Part shown: positions 43,190 to 52,512 of the stretch, piece after piece
Layout of the letters: each line of letters begins with the position of its first letter
Position numbering within the stretch: position 1 is the stretch's first letter
Origin: Betaproteobacteria bacterium LSUCC0117
Lineage (GTDB): Bacteria; Pseudomonadota; Gammaproteobacteria; Burkholderiales; Burkholderiaceae_C
Assembly: GCA_030441535.1 (NCBI GenBank)
Contig: JAUJFZ010000005.1
Location: 124,001-188,000 of the forward strand
Direction: 5' to 3'
DNA: 64,000 nt
Position numbers and translations under genes: made by a program
Notes under the pieces: model-generated
The model's database searches: none
What the model was told of the DNA's origin: nothing
What the model saw: the letters and a program-made list of their open reading frames with translations, nothing else

Positions 43190-43243
43190 TGCCTGCAGAT
43201 GCAGGCCAAACAACCGCCCACTGACAGTCGTCAGCGTGGGCGG
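43190..43243 (+). promoter_or_regulatory. Two hairpins in the secD leader
   Basis: GCCTGCAGATGCAGGC (about 43191-43206) folds on itself, and CCGCCCAC at 43214-43221 pairs with GTGGGCGG at 43236-43243, only 16 bases before the secD ATG. A 19-codon frame (43187-43246, product MCLQMQAKQPPTDSRQRGR) runs through both, without a good ribosome site. A leader role is conjecture. Confidence 0.4.
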
Positions 43244-43259
43244 TGATGTGAGTATCGTC

Positions 43260-45143
43260 ATGAATCGTTACCCCCTGTGGAAGTATGTGGTCATCGTTGT
43301 CGCGCTGATCATTGGTACGCTGTACACCTTGCCCAATTTTTTTGGAGAGGCGCCTGCCGTGCAGGTTTCACCCGGCAAAACAGCGGTGCGGGTGGACAAC
43401 GACACGGTGGTTCGTGTGGAGCTGGCGTTGCAGCAAGCGGGCTTGATCGCCGACCGCGTTCAGTTTGACGGTAACTCCATGAAAGTTCGGTTCAACACCA
43501 CTGACCCGCAGTTGAAGGCGCGCGACGTGGTGGAGCAGACGCTCAATCCCGATCCAACCAACCCAAGTTATATCGTCGCTCTCAACTTGGTGCCACGTAC
43601 CCCCAATTGGCTCAGCAGTCTCGGCGGTGCGCCCATGTATTTGGGCCTGGATTTGCGTGGCGGCGTGCACTTTATGTTGCAAGTCGACATGGACGCCGCG
43701 CTGACTCAAAAAATTGAAGCCATCGGTGGTGACATCCGTACCACGTTGCGCGATAAAGGGGTACGCCACAGCGGTATCGAGCGCCAAGACCAGACGCTCT
43801 GGATTCGTGCCCGTGACCAAGCCACGCTGGATGCAGCGCAATTGGAGATTCGCAATGCGTTCCCAGATCTATCTGTCGTGTCCGCTGGGACGCCGACCGA
43901 CTTGCGTCTGAATGTCAACCTGCTGCCAGCGGCAGCCGCGGCGGTTCAAAGTGCGGCTTTGAAGCAAAACATCACCACATTGCATAACCGCATCAACGAG
44001 TTGGGGGTTGCTGAACCAGTCATTCAACAACAAGGCCTCGATCGGATCGTGGTGCAATTGCCCGGCGTGCAGGACACCGCCAAAGCGAAAGATATTTTGG
44101 GTCGCACCGCAACCTTAGAGGTTCGATTGGTCGACGAGAGTGCAGAAGGCCGCGCTGCGGAACGCGGGCAAGGTAACGTCCCCTTTGGATCAGAGCGTTA
44201 TCTGGAGCGCGATGGTCGCGCGGTAATCGTTCTGCGCCAAGTGGTGTTGACGGGCGACAACCTCGAAGATGCGCAACCCGGCTTTGACAGCCAAACGCAA
44301 GAACCCGCGGTTCATTTAAACCTGGATGGCAAGGGCGCACGGATTTTCAAAGATGTGACGCGTGAAAACATCGGCAAGCGGATGGCCATTTTGCTGTTTG
44401 AAAAAGGCAAAGGCGAGGTTGTGACTGCACCAGTCATCCGCTCAGAAATCGGCGGTGGTCGGGTTCAGATTTCAGGTCGCATGACGACCCAAGAAGCCGC
44501 CGACGTGGCGTTGTTGTTGCGCGCCGGTTCCTTGGCCGCACCGATGGAAATCATTGAAGAGCGCACGATTGGCCCGTCACTGGGTGCCGAGAATATCGCC
44601 AAAGGCTTTGACAGCGTGACCTGGGGCTTTCTGGTGATCGTGGCTTTCATGTGCGCGTACTACGCCTTGTTCGGTCTGTTCTCGAGTATCGCGCTGGCTG
44701 TAAATTTGTTGTTGTTGGTCGCGATTCTTTCGCTGCTGCAAGCGACTCTTACCCTCCCAGGTATGGCAGCGATGGCATTGGCGCTTGGTATGGCGATTGA
44801 CGCAAACGTGCTGATTAATGAGCGTGTTCGCGAAGAGTTGCGTGCAGGCGCAGCGCCGCAGGCCGCCATCAACGCAGGCTATGACCGCGCATGGGGCACA
44901 ATTTTTGACTCCAACATCACCACACTGATTGCGGGTATCGCTTTGCTGGCCTTCGGTTCGGGCCCGGTACGCGGCTTTGCGGTGGTGCACTGTATCGGCA
45001 TCTTGACCAGTATGTTCTCTGCGGTGATGTTCTCGCGCGGGGTGGTTAATTTTTGGTATGGCCGTCAGAAGAAACTCAAAAAGCTCTCCATCGGAACCGT
45101 TTGGAACGCGAATCCCAAAGCCAAAGCCTTGGCTGACGAATAA
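43260..45143 (+). CDS. secD: Protein translocase subunit SecD
   Basis: A 627-residue inner-membrane subunit that uses the proton gradient to complete protein export. I start at the ATG giving MNRYPLWKYVVIVVALIIG, as usual for betaproteobacterial SecD; a GTG at 43236 is in frame upstream. The P1 region begins LGLDLRGGVHFMLQVDM. The six-helix permease part carries ALGMAIDANVLINERVREELR, with the conserved Asp needed for proton coupling. secF follows after 21 bases. Confidence 0.97.
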   Translation: MNRYPLWKYVVIVVALIIGTLYTLPNFFGEAPAVQVSPGKTAVRVDNDTVVRVELALQQAGLIADRVQFDGNSMKVRFNTTDPQLKARDVVEQTLNPDPTNPSYIVALNLVPRTPNWLSSLGGAPMYLGLDLRGGVHFMLQVDMDAALTQKIEAIGGDIRTTLRDKGVRHSGIERQDQTLWIRARDQATLDAAQLEIRNAFPDLSVVSAGTPTDLRLNVNLLPAAAAAVQSAALKQNITTLHNRINELGVAEPVIQQQGLDRIVVQLPGVQDTAKAKDILGRTATLEVRLVDESAEGRAAERGQGNVPFGSERYLERDGRAVIVLRQVVLTGDNLEDAQPGFDSQTQEPAVHLNLDGKGARIFKDVTRENIGKRMAILLFEKGKGEVVTAPVIRSEIGGGRVQISGRMTTQEAADVALLLRAGSLAAPMEIIEERTIGPSLGAENIAKGFDSVTWGFLVIVAFMCAYYALFGLFSSIALAVNLLLLVAILSLLQATLTLPGMAAMALALGMAIDANVLINERVREELRAGAAPQAAINAGYDRAWGTIFDSNITTLIAGIALLAFGSGPVRGFAVVHCIGILTSMFSAVMFSRGVVNFWYGRQKKLKKLSIGTVWNANPKAKALADE

Positions 45144-45164
45144 CCTCAGAACGGAAGTCGAATC

Positions 45165-46121
45165 ATGGAATTTTTCCGCATCAAAAAAGACATTCCCTTT
45201 ATGCGCCATGCATTGGCGCTGAACGCCGTGTCTTTTGCCACGTTCATTGCATCTGTCTTTTTCCTCTTCACCAACGGCTTGAACCTGTCGGTCGAGTTCA
45301 CGGGCGGCACCGTCATGGAGGTGGCCTACGAGAAACCCGCCGATGTTGAGGCGGTTCGCGAGGTGCTTACCCAATTAAATTACAGCGATGTGCAGGTTCA
45401 AAACTTTGGCTCTGCACGCGATGTCTTGATGCGCTTGCCCACCGTGGCCGAGCAAACCTCGGGTCAACAAAGTGAAATCGTTTTGGCGGCCTTGAAAGCG
45501 GCCGACCCGACCGTGACGCTGCGCCGGACCGAATACGTGGGCCCTCAGGTAGGCGATGAGTTGGCGACCAATGGCTTGATGGCGCTGGGTGCTGTGATCA
45601 TCGGCATCATGATTTACTTGGCCATCCGCTTTGAGTGGAAGTACGCGGTCTCCGCCATCGTTGCGAACCTGCACGACGTCATCATCATTTTGGGTTTCTT
45701 TGCATTTTTCCAATGGGAGTTTTCATTGGCGGTGTTGGCTGCGGTCTTGGCCGTTTTGGGCTACTCGGTCAACGAGTCGGTGGTGATTTTTGACCGTATT
45801 CGCGAGACCTTCCGTCGCTATCGGAAATTGACGACCATTGAAACCATCAACCACGCCATTACGTCGACAATTAGCCGCACGATCATTACCCATGGCTCAA
45901 CGCAAATCATGGTGTTGAGCATGTTGTTGTTTGGTGGCCCGACGCTGCACTACTTTGCTTTGGCGCTGACGATTGGTATTTTGTTCGGCATTTACTCGTC
46001 GGTCTTTGTCGCCGCCGCTGTTGGCATGTGGTTGGGTATTCGTCGTGAAGACCTCATTAAAACGAAGCCAACCGATGGCAGCGACGACCCGAACGACCCA
46101 AATGCCGGTGCGGTGGTCTAA
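45165..46121 (+). CDS. secF: Protein translocase subunit SecF
   Basis: A 318-residue partner of SecD. It has six membrane segments, the periplasmic start LNLSVEFTGGTVMEV (where many SecF have DFTGG) and the family motif YSVNESVVIFDRIRETFR, followed by HAITSTISRTIITHGSTQIMV. A Shine-Dalgarno-like GGAAG precedes the ATG. It closes the yajC-secD-secF unit and converges on dprA with 18 bases between the stops. Confidence 0.97.
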   Translation: MEFFRIKKDIPFMRHALALNAVSFATFIASVFFLFTNGLNLSVEFTGGTVMEVAYEKPADVEAVREVLTQLNYSDVQVQNFGSARDVLMRLPTVAEQTSGQQSEIVLAALKAADPTVTLRRTEYVGPQVGDELATNGLMALGAVIIGIMIYLAIRFEWKYAVSAIVANLHDVIIILGFFAFFQWEFSLAVLAAVLAVLGYSVNESVVIFDRIRETFRRYRKLTTIETINHAITSTISRTIITHGSTQIMVLSMLLFGGPTLHYFALALTIGILFGIYSSVFVAAAVGMWLGIRREDLIKTKPTDGSDDPNDPNAGAVV

Positions 46122-46139
46122 TCCTTTCTGGCGAAGCGC

Positions 46140-47288
46140 TTAGACGATTTGCTGAAACAGGCCGCCGGGCATGCGAGCCACGTGGCCTGCCATTTCCAAC
46201 TCAAACAGCAGGGTTTGCAACGCGTGCGCTGGTGATTGGGTTTGCATGACCAACGCGTCAAGGCTGACTGGAGCCAGGCCCATGGCTTTGAGTAGCGTCG
46301 CCGCTGGACTTGGCGTGTTTGCAGTCGTTGCCGTGCCCGCATCGCCCGCATCGTCTGCCTCGCGCAGGACCTTGCGTACCGCATGACTTGGTAATTCATC
46401 AATGATGTCACTGGCGCGTTCCACCAATTTCGCAACTTGCTTGATTAGCCAATGACAACCTTTGGATTGCGTGGCGTGTATCGAGCCCGGCAAGGCAAAG
46501 ACGTCGCGGCCCATTTCTGTGGCCATTTGTGCCGTGATGAGCGAGCCTGACTCAATCGCAGCCTGAATCACCAGAGTTCCAATTGACACCCCCGCAATCA
46601 GTCGGTTGCGCTTTGGAAAGTGCATGCGCGCGGGACCAGTTCCCAGCGGGAATTCGGACAACATCAAACCCTGTTCAACGATCTGCGTTGACAGCGTGGC
46701 GTGGCTTCTGGGGTAGATTAGGTCTAAACCGGTACCGACGATGGCGATGGTGTCGGGGCCTGTTTGGGGCGCCACACCGAGTGCCCCTTCGTGTGCCGCG
46801 CCGTCGATACCCAGCGCCAGCCCGGAGACGATGACCAGCCCCTCTTGCGCCAATTGGGCTGCAAATCGACTGGCGTCTTTCAATCCCTGCGCCGTTGGGT
46901 TGCGTGAGCCAACGATTGCGATGCATGCCCGGTCGCTTAGGAGGTAGCGGTGCCCCGCGCTGAACAAAACAGGCGGGGGATCAGCCATGTCGCGCAGGTA
47001 CTCGGGATAGTCAGCGTCGTCAAGTGTCAGCACAAAGCGTTCGGGGTGATCTTGCAGCCACAGCTCGGTTCGCGCGACGGCGGCGAGCCAGGTGTCGGGT
47101 ACCTGTGCGAGTGCGGCACATTGCGCGGCCGACAGACCCAAAGCCAATGCCCGCTTGGGGCGTTCGATGAGGGCTTTGAGGTCGGCTTGCGCGAGGTAAA
47201 GTTGTTTGAGCGTGACGGGTCCGATGTGCGGCGTTAAGCTGAAACGCAACCAGAGTCGCCAACGATTGAGGGGAGAGGTGGTTTGCAA
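46140..47288 (-). CDS. dprA: DNA-processing protein DprA (Smf)
   Basis: Loads RecA on incoming single-stranded DNA during natural transformation. The Rossmann-like core is clear: IAIVGSRNPTAQG, VSGLALGIDGAAHEGAL, IAIVGTGLDLIYPRSHATL, FPKRNRLIAGVS and ESGSLITA. A C-terminal winged-helix-like segment (LDALVMQTQSPAHALQTLLFELEMAGHVARMPGGLFQQ) completes it. The start is uncertain: I propose TTG at 47288 (382 residues) because the sequence from LNRWRLWLRFSLTPHIG onward is family-like, whereas the frame upstream to 47408 runs into the def promoter region. A perfect GTACGA/TCGTAC inverted repeat lies at 47311-47326, just ahead. It is divergent from def-fmt, a classic arrangement. Confidence 0.93.
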   Translation of the reverse strand: MQTTSPLNRWRLWLRFSLTPHIGPVTLKQLYLAQADLKALIERPKRALALGLSAAQCAALAQVPDTWLAAVARTELWLQDHPERFVLTLDDADYPEYLRDMADPPPVLFSAGHRYLLSDRACIAIVGSRNPTAQGLKDASRFAAQLAQEGLVIVSGLALGIDGAAHEGALGVAPQTGPDTIAIVGTGLDLIYPRSHATLSTQIVEQGLMLSEFPLGTGPARMHFPKRNRLIAGVSIGTLVIQAAIESGSLITAQMATEMGRDVFALPGSIHATQSKGCHWLIKQVAKLVERASDIIDELPSHAVRKVLREADDAGDAGTATTANTPSPAATLLKAMGLAPVSLDALVMQTQSPAHALQTLLFELEMAGHVARMPGGLFQQIV

Positions 47289-47440
47289 GAAGTGGGGTGC
47301 TGCAGTTGAGGTACGAGTGATCGTACGACTCAGTGTCGCTGTCCTGGGTACAACTGCCCATAGGGGTATGCAGGGGGCACTCGAGACCGCATAAAAAAAG
47401 CGCGACAATATAGGGGCAAACCAGATATCCCGACCGCGTC

Positions 47441-47956
47441 ATGTCACAAGCCACTGTTCTACCCATCCTGCGCTATCCCGACCCAAAGCTCCACACGGTT
47501 GCCAAACCGGTTGCGGCTGTGGATGACCGCATCAAGGCGTTGGTGCAAGCGATGTTAGCGACCATGTACGACGCCAACGGCATCGGCTTGGCTGCGACAC
47601 AAGTCGACGTCCACGAACGCGTCATCGTGATCGATATCAGCGAAGCGCGCGATGAGCCATTGGTTTTGATCAACCCCGAAGTGGTCTGGAAAAGCGAGGC
47701 GACCAAAATCGCCGAAGAGGGATGCTTATCTGTCCCGGGTATCTACGACGGCGTCCCGCGCGCCGAATCGATCAAGGTGCAAGCGCTGGATGAAAACGGG
47801 CACACCCGAGAAATAGCCGCTGAAGACCTGCTGGCGATTTGTATCCAGCATGAGATGGACCACCTAATGGGCAAGGTCTTCGTGGAGTACCTGTCGCCCT
47901 TGAAGCGCACCCGCATCAAAACCAAGCTGCAGAAACAACTGCGCGACGCGCGTTAA
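47441..47956 (+). CDS. def: Peptide deformylase
   Basis: Removes the formyl group from nascent proteins. The 171-residue metalloenzyme has motif 1 GIGLAATQ (47-54), motif 2 EGCLSVP with metal ligand Cys95 (93-99) and motif 3 QHEMDH with His137 and His141. fmt begins 18 bases downstream, pairing formylation and deformylation. Confidence 0.98.
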   Translation: MSQATVLPILRYPDPKLHTVAKPVAAVDDRIKALVQAMLATMYDANGIGLAATQVDVHERVIVIDISEARDEPLVLINPEVVWKSEATKIAEEGCLSVPGIYDGVPRAESIKVQALDENGHTREIAAEDLLAICIQHEMDHLMGKVFVEYLSPLKRTRIKTKLQKQLRDAR

Positions 47957-47974
47957 GCGAGGCTAGGGTTCGCG

Positions 47975-48970
47975 ATGCGGGTCATATTTGCCGGTACGCC
48001 CGCGTTTGCAGCCAGCACGTTGCAGGCCCTGATTGAATCGAGCCATACCGTTGAATTGGTAATGACCCAACCCGATCGACCATCGGGGCGCGGCATGCGT
48101 TTGCAACCCTCACCAGTGAAACAGTTGGCGCTGGCGCATGGCTTAGCCGTCGCACAACCCATGGGTCTGCGGTTGGATGGCCGTTATGCTGACGATGCGC
48201 AATCGGCGCAGCAGGCGATCTTTGCCGCAGCTGCGGATGTGATGGTGGTGGCGGCTTACGGCCTGATATTGCCTCAGTGGGTATTGGACGCCCCCCGTTT
48301 GGGCTGTCTGAATGTGCACGCCTCTTTACTACCGCGCTGGCGTGGTGCAGCGCCCATTCACCGTGCGATTGAAGCCGGCGATGCCATGACAGGCATCACC
48401 ATCATGCAGATGGACGCGGGCTTAGACACGGGCGACACATTGCGTGATTGTCGCGTTCCGATTGACCCACGCGAGACCACCGCCAGTTTGCATGACCGCT
48501 TGGCTGGTGCTGGCGCCGCGTTATTGATTGAAGCCCTCGACGCTGTCGCCGCTGGCACCTCGGTTGCCACGCCTCAAGCGGCTGCAGGCGTGACCTATGC
48601 CCACAAAATTGAAAAAGACGAAGCGCCGCTTGACTGGACCCGTGATGCCGTGCTGCTGGATCGCCAAGTCCGCGCTTTTAATCCTTTCCCGGGCGCGACA
48701 GCGCAAATTCCGCTGAACGGGCAAATGGAGACCATCAAAATCTGGGATGCACAAGCCCTTACCACCGACGGTGGTGCCACCGTCACCCCGGGCACGGTGT
48801 TGGCCGTATCAGACGCCGGCGTTGAGGTCGCGTGTGGTGTCGGTCGTTTGCGCCTATTAGCCTTGCAACGCCCGGGTGGCAGGCGTTTGTCGGTGAGTGA
48901 CTTTTTAAGAGGGTGCCCCCTGTCGGTTCAGCAGCACTTTGTCCTGCCACCGCAAAAGGATGCGCCATGA
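47975..48970 (+). CDS. fmt: Methionyl-tRNA formyltransferase
   Basis: Formylates initiator Met-tRNA with 10-formyl-tetrahydrofolate. The 331-residue protein has FAGTPAFAASTLQAL at the start, the folate-site motif NVHASLLPRWRGAAPIHRAI (about 110-129) and the C-terminal tRNA-binding OB fold. Its stop overlaps the azlC start (ATGA). Confidence 0.98.
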   Translation: MRVIFAGTPAFAASTLQALIESSHTVELVMTQPDRPSGRGMRLQPSPVKQLALAHGLAVAQPMGLRLDGRYADDAQSAQQAIFAAAADVMVVAAYGLILPQWVLDAPRLGCLNVHASLLPRWRGAAPIHRAIEAGDAMTGITIMQMDAGLDTGDTLRDCRVPIDPRETTASLHDRLAGAGAALLIEALDAVAAGTSVATPQAAAGVTYAHKIEKDEAPLDWTRDAVLLDRQVRAFNPFPGATAQIPLNGQMETIKIWDAQALTTDGGATVTPGTVLAVSDAGVEVACGVGRLRLLALQRPGGRRLSVSDFLRGCPLSVQQHFVLPPQKDAP

Positions 48971-49701
48971 CGCCCTTGCACGCCTTGTTGCAGTGGGTGC
49001 GACACCCGCTTTTTATCGCGGGTGTGCGGGATATGTTGCCCGCATCGCCGGGCATTGGCGCGTGGGGCATCACCACGGGTGTGGCGCTCGCCAATTCGGG
49101 GATGAGTTTGGTCGAGGTCAGCGCCATGACCTTGATGGTGTTTGCTGGCAGCTCGCAATTGGCAGCCATGCCGTTGATTATTTCAGGTGCGCCACTGTGG
49201 GTGATTTGGCTCACCGCATTGTGTGTCAACCTGCGGTTCGCCGTTTTTAGTGCGCATGTGCGGCCGTTTTTTATGCCGTTCAAATTACCCAAGCGCATCA
49301 CCTACGCCTATCTGTTGACTGATTTGTCGTATGTGGTTTTCATTAAGAAGTACAAGACGGTGCCCACGGCGGCAGCAGACATTCGCGGGATGGACATCTA
49401 TTGGTCGGCGCTTGGGTTTGTGAACTGGGCCACATGGATGACGACGAGTTTCATCGGAATCGCGTTGGCCAGTGTCATTCCTTTGTCATGGGGCCTGAGC
49501 TTTGCGGGCATTTTGGCGCTCATGGGGATTTCGTGCTCGTTGGTCACGACGCGATTGCGTGCCGTTGCGGCGATACTGGCGGGTGCGGCTGCAGTGGCCA
49601 CCTACGCCCTGCCGATGAAACTGAATATTCTGGTCGGTGTCTCGGCTGCAGTACTTATCAGCCTGTTGCTTGACCGCTCACGGAGCCCTGCACATGTCTA
49701 A
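48967..49701 (+). CDS. azlC: AzlC-family branched-chain amino acid exporter, large subunit
   Basis: A 244-residue inner-membrane protein with about six to seven hydrophobic segments. The family pattern is seen in RDMLPASPGIGAWGITTGVAL, MTLMVFAGSSQLAAMPLI and LCVNLRFAVFSAHVRPFF. With AzlD it forms an exporter of leucine-like amino acids. The ATG overlaps the fmt stop by four bases and the end overlaps azlD by eight. Confidence 0.92.
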   Translation: MTPLHALLQWVRHPLFIAGVRDMLPASPGIGAWGITTGVALANSGMSLVEVSAMTLMVFAGSSQLAAMPLIISGAPLWVIWLTALCVNLRFAVFSAHVRPFFMPFKLPKRITYAYLLTDLSYVVFIKKYKTVPTAAADIRGMDIYWSALGFVNWATWMTTSFIGIALASVIPLSWGLSFAGILALMGISCSLVTTRLRAVAAILAGAAAVATYALPMKLNILVGVSAAVLISLLLDRSRSPAHV

Positions 49702-50050
49702 AGCGATGCAAGCCGTAAACGAGACCGACGGGTGGACGTTGTTGGCCATTTTGGGCCTGACTGGCATCACGGTTTTGACGCGCTCTTTCTTCATGTGGTC
49801 ACAAGAGAAAATGGCCATCCCTGAGTGGTTTCAGCGCGGGCTGCATTACGCGCCTGTGGCCGCAATGGCGGCTGTGATCGTGCCCGAGATTGTGATGAAA
49901 AATGGGACGCTCATTGACTCGTTCAGCGATGCACGCATTTATGGCGCTGCGGTTGGCTTGATTTGGTACTTCACGCGCGGCGGCGTGTTTGGGACCATCC
50001 TCAGCGGCATGGCAGTTTACTTGCCGCTCCATTTGTTGGCCGGTTGGTAG
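49694..50050 (+). CDS. azlD: AzlD-family branched-chain amino acid exporter, small subunit
   Basis: A 118-residue protein with three to four membrane helices, recognisable by ILGLTGITVLTRSFFMW, WFQRGLHYAPVAAMAAVIVPEI and the hydrophobic end GGVFGTILSGMAVYLPLHLL. It pairs with AzlC. The last 34 bases overlap the 3' end of the convergent PAP2 gene. Confidence 0.92.
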   Translation: MSKAMQAVNETDGWTLLAILGLTGITVLTRSFFMWSQEKMAIPEWFQRGLHYAPVAAMAAVIVPEIVMKNGTLIDSFSDARIYGAAVGLIWYFTRGGVFGTILSGMAVYLPLHLLAGW

Positions 50051-50733
50051 ATTGCAAACCACAGCCAGCCCACGGTAAAACACAGCCAAGCGGTCCACAA
50101 GGTGTGGCTAGGGTAATGGGCGCCGCGCAGCGTTTGCGTCAAGCCAAATAACAGTCCGAATCCCAGCGCCAGTGCAAACAACCATCGACCCAACCGCCGG
50201 TGCGATGGGGCGGCAGCGCGCAACCACACGGGTGCCAGGGCTAAAAATGCCAATGCGCTGGAGGCGTGACCGCCGGGGAAGCAACGGCCGCCACCGCCAT
50301 CGGCCACACCGAAAGTCCAGTGCGATACATAGACCGCTGGGCCACCAAAAGCCTGTAAGTCCCATGGGCAGCTGGTGCCGCTGATGGATTTCAGGCCGCC
50401 GATGACGATTAAGTTAACCAACACCCCGAGTAACCACCAGCTGCGTTGCCAGCGGTATCCGACCAGTGGATGCGCACCATTGGGCCAGGCCAATGCCACC
50501 ACCCAGAGGCCCAAGTAAAGTGCGACGCAGACGTTACGTGCGCCGGTATGCAGCACGTTTTCCAGCCAGTAGTTATCACGCAAAGGAAAGCCAGTTGACG
50601 AACCAATTGCGTCCATCAGCGGCAGATCCCAACCGGATGCATCCCACAGCAGTAAAAGCACCAGTGAGGCGGTGATGCTGCGCCACGGCACACCGTTGCC
50701 GGTGAAACGCAGGGAGTGTCCGTAAGGGGTCAT
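50017..50733 (-). CDS. Membrane PAP2-superfamily phosphatase
   Basis: A 238-residue inner-membrane protein with about five helices. The phosphatase signature is spread over GLKSISGTSCPWDL (in place of the usual KX6RP), the central CFPGGHAS with the nucleophile-assisting His, and LRGAHYPSHTLW with the catalytic His. This is the COG3907-type variant of PAP2 enzymes that dephosphorylate lipid carriers or lipid A-linked phosphates. It is divergent from the phosphoethanolamine transferase gene, a pairing seen elsewhere with EptA-type enzymes, so the two may act on the same lipids. Confidence 0.85.
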   Translation of the reverse strand: MTPYGHSLRFTGNGVPWRSITASLVLLLLWDASGWDLPLMDAIGSSTGFPLRDNYWLENVLHTGARNVCVALYLGLWVVALAWPNGAHPLVGYRWQRSWWLLGVLVNLIVIGGLKSISGTSCPWDLQAFGGPAVYVSHWTFGVADGGGGRCFPGGHASSALAFLALAPVWLRAAAPSHRRLGRWLFALALGFGLLFGLTQTLRGAHYPSHTLWTAWLCFTVGWLWFAIYQPANKWSGK

Positions 50734-50832
50734 GGGCAGAGTTTAATCGGGTACTTCCCCGGTACGTCCCGGGTGCTGGTCTCGGGTAAGGTAAAGTGCA
50801 TACCGTTGCGTTCATTGAAGGGCTAGCCACTG

Positions 50833-52491
50833 ATGTTTTCCATGCGTTCCGCCGCCCCCACGTGGTCTCGTTTTTCGTTGGCGCTGGTTGTCGCTGTGTG
50901 GTTGGCCACCGTGGGCAACATCAGCCTGTGGAAGAACCTAGATGCGTTGCCAGAGGTGATGGGTTGGCGCGGGTTGGGCTTCATGGTGGCGTTTGGTGTC
51001 GCCATCGCGGCCGTCGCTTTTAGTCTGCTGATTCTGTGTGCTTGGCCCGTCCTGCTGAAGGGGGTCGCGGTGGTCATGCTGATCAGTGCGGCGGCCAGCT
51101 CCTTTTTCATGCTCAGTTATGGAATTGTCATCGACGCCAGCATGATGGCCAACGTGGCCGGCACTGACGCCCGCGAGGTGGCAGATCTGCTCTCCTGGCG
51201 CCTGGTCACGACCTTGTTATTTGTGGGTATTGTGCCTGCCATTTGGGTGTCATCGCGCCCTTTGAGAGGTGCCCCGCCCATCAAGCGGTTCCTTCAAAAC
51301 GTGTTGCTCGCGATCGTGGGTTTCGGTGTGGCGATCGGCGCCACCTTGTTGGTTTTTCAGGATTTCGCGTCGGTGATGCGTAACCACAAACAGATCCGTT
51401 ACATGATCAACCCCATGAACGGCCTCTACGCCAGTGTGCGCTTGGCGATAGATCAAATCCCGCATCAACAAAAACCCCTCGAAATCATTGGCCAAGACGC
51501 CACCTTGGGTGCCAGCTACCAGCGCACGCAACGACCGCTGCGCTTGCTGTTGGTGGTGGGTGAAACCAGCCGTGCAGCTAATTGGCAGCTGGGTGGTTAT
51601 GAGCGTCCCACCAACCCCGAGTTGGCCCCGTTGCTGGCGAATGGTCAATTGCAATATTTCCGTAATGTGATGTCGTGTGGCACGAATACCGCTGCCTCAT
51701 TGCCGTGCATGTTTTCGGCGTTGGGTAAGTCAGACTATGAGGATCGCGATGGGCCACAGGAAGGCTTATTGGACGTGCTGCAGCGTGCGGGTTTGGCGGT
51801 GTTGTGGATCGATAACCAGTCAGGCTGCAAAGGCGTTTGCGACCGTGTGCCGACCGTCAACACGCGGGACCTGAATAACCCAGCGTTCTGTCCTAATGGT
51901 GAGTGCTTTGATGCGGTGATGCTGGATGGATTGGACGAGCGTATCGCCCAGTTGCCAGCGGTGCAGCGCGATAAAGGCGTGGTGGTGGTGCTGCACCAAA
52001 TGGGCAGTCATGGCCCCGCCTATTTCAAACGTGCGCCCGAGGCCTACAAGGCATTCAAGCCGGAGTGCACCAGCAATGCGCTGCAAAGCTGCGATCGTCA
52101 GGCCGTCGTGAATGCCTATGACAACTCGATCCGCTACACCGACCACCTGTTGGCCGCCAGTATTCAGTGGTTGTCGCGTCAATCTGATCACGACACGGCG
52201 ATGTGGTACGTCAGCGACCATGGTGAGTCGCTAGGCGAGAACAACCTGTACTTGCACGGCTTGCCCTACAGCCTGGCACCGGTTGAGCAAAAGCACGTGC
52301 CGCAGGTGTCATGGTTCTCAAGAGCGATGCAACAGCGGTTGCGCTTAGACACCACCTGCTTGGCTGCACAGGCCGATGTGCCCTTGACCCATGACGGCCT
52401 GTTCCACACCCTGTTGGCGCTGGCGGATGTCAAAACCGCGCTGTATCAAGCGTCGCTCGACGTGACCGTCGCTTGTCGCCAAACGAATTGA
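50833..52491 (+). CDS. eptA: Lipid A phosphoethanolamine transferase
   Basis: Moves phosphoethanolamine from phosphatidylethanolamine to lipid A phosphates on the periplasmic side, lowering its negative charge. The 552-residue protein has four to five N-terminal membrane helices (to about residue 177) and a sulfatase-fold domain. Zinc and nucleophile residues are recognisable: Glu244 in VVGETSRA, Thr286 in SCGTNTAASLPC, and SDHGESLGENNLYLHG near 460. Cysteines at 282 and 292 match the conserved disulfide of EptA and MCR enzymes. The neighbours are housekeeping genes, with no mobile element, so it is an intrinsic gene. Confidence 0.92.
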   Translation: MFSMRSAAPTWSRFSLALVVAVWLATVGNISLWKNLDALPEVMGWRGLGFMVAFGVAIAAVAFSLLILCAWPVLLKGVAVVMLISAAASSFFMLSYGIVIDASMMANVAGTDAREVADLLSWRLVTTLLFVGIVPAIWVSSRPLRGAPPIKRFLQNVLLAIVGFGVAIGATLLVFQDFASVMRNHKQIRYMINPMNGLYASVRLAIDQIPHQQKPLEIIGQDATLGASYQRTQRPLRLLLVVGETSRAANWQLGGYERPTNPELAPLLANGQLQYFRNVMSCGTNTAASLPCMFSALGKSDYEDRDGPQEGLLDVLQRAGLAVLWIDNQSGCKGVCDRVPTVNTRDLNNPAFCPNGECFDAVMLDGLDERIAQLPAVQRDKGVVVVLHQMGSHGPAYFKRAPEAYKAFKPECTSNALQSCDRQAVVNAYDNSIRYTDHLLAASIQWLSRQSDHDTAMWYVSDHGESLGENNLYLHGLPYSLAPVEQKHVPQVSWFSRAMQQRLRLDTTCLAAQADVPLTHDGLFHTLLALADVKTALYQASLDVTVACRQTN

Positions 52492-52512
52492 TTTAATTTT
52501 TGAGGATGCATC

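Noticed and set aside
50833..52491. Mobile colistin-resistance (mcr) gene
   Set aside because: The enzyme is EptA-like but sits among housekeeping genes without insertion sequences; chromosomal eptA is the simpler call.
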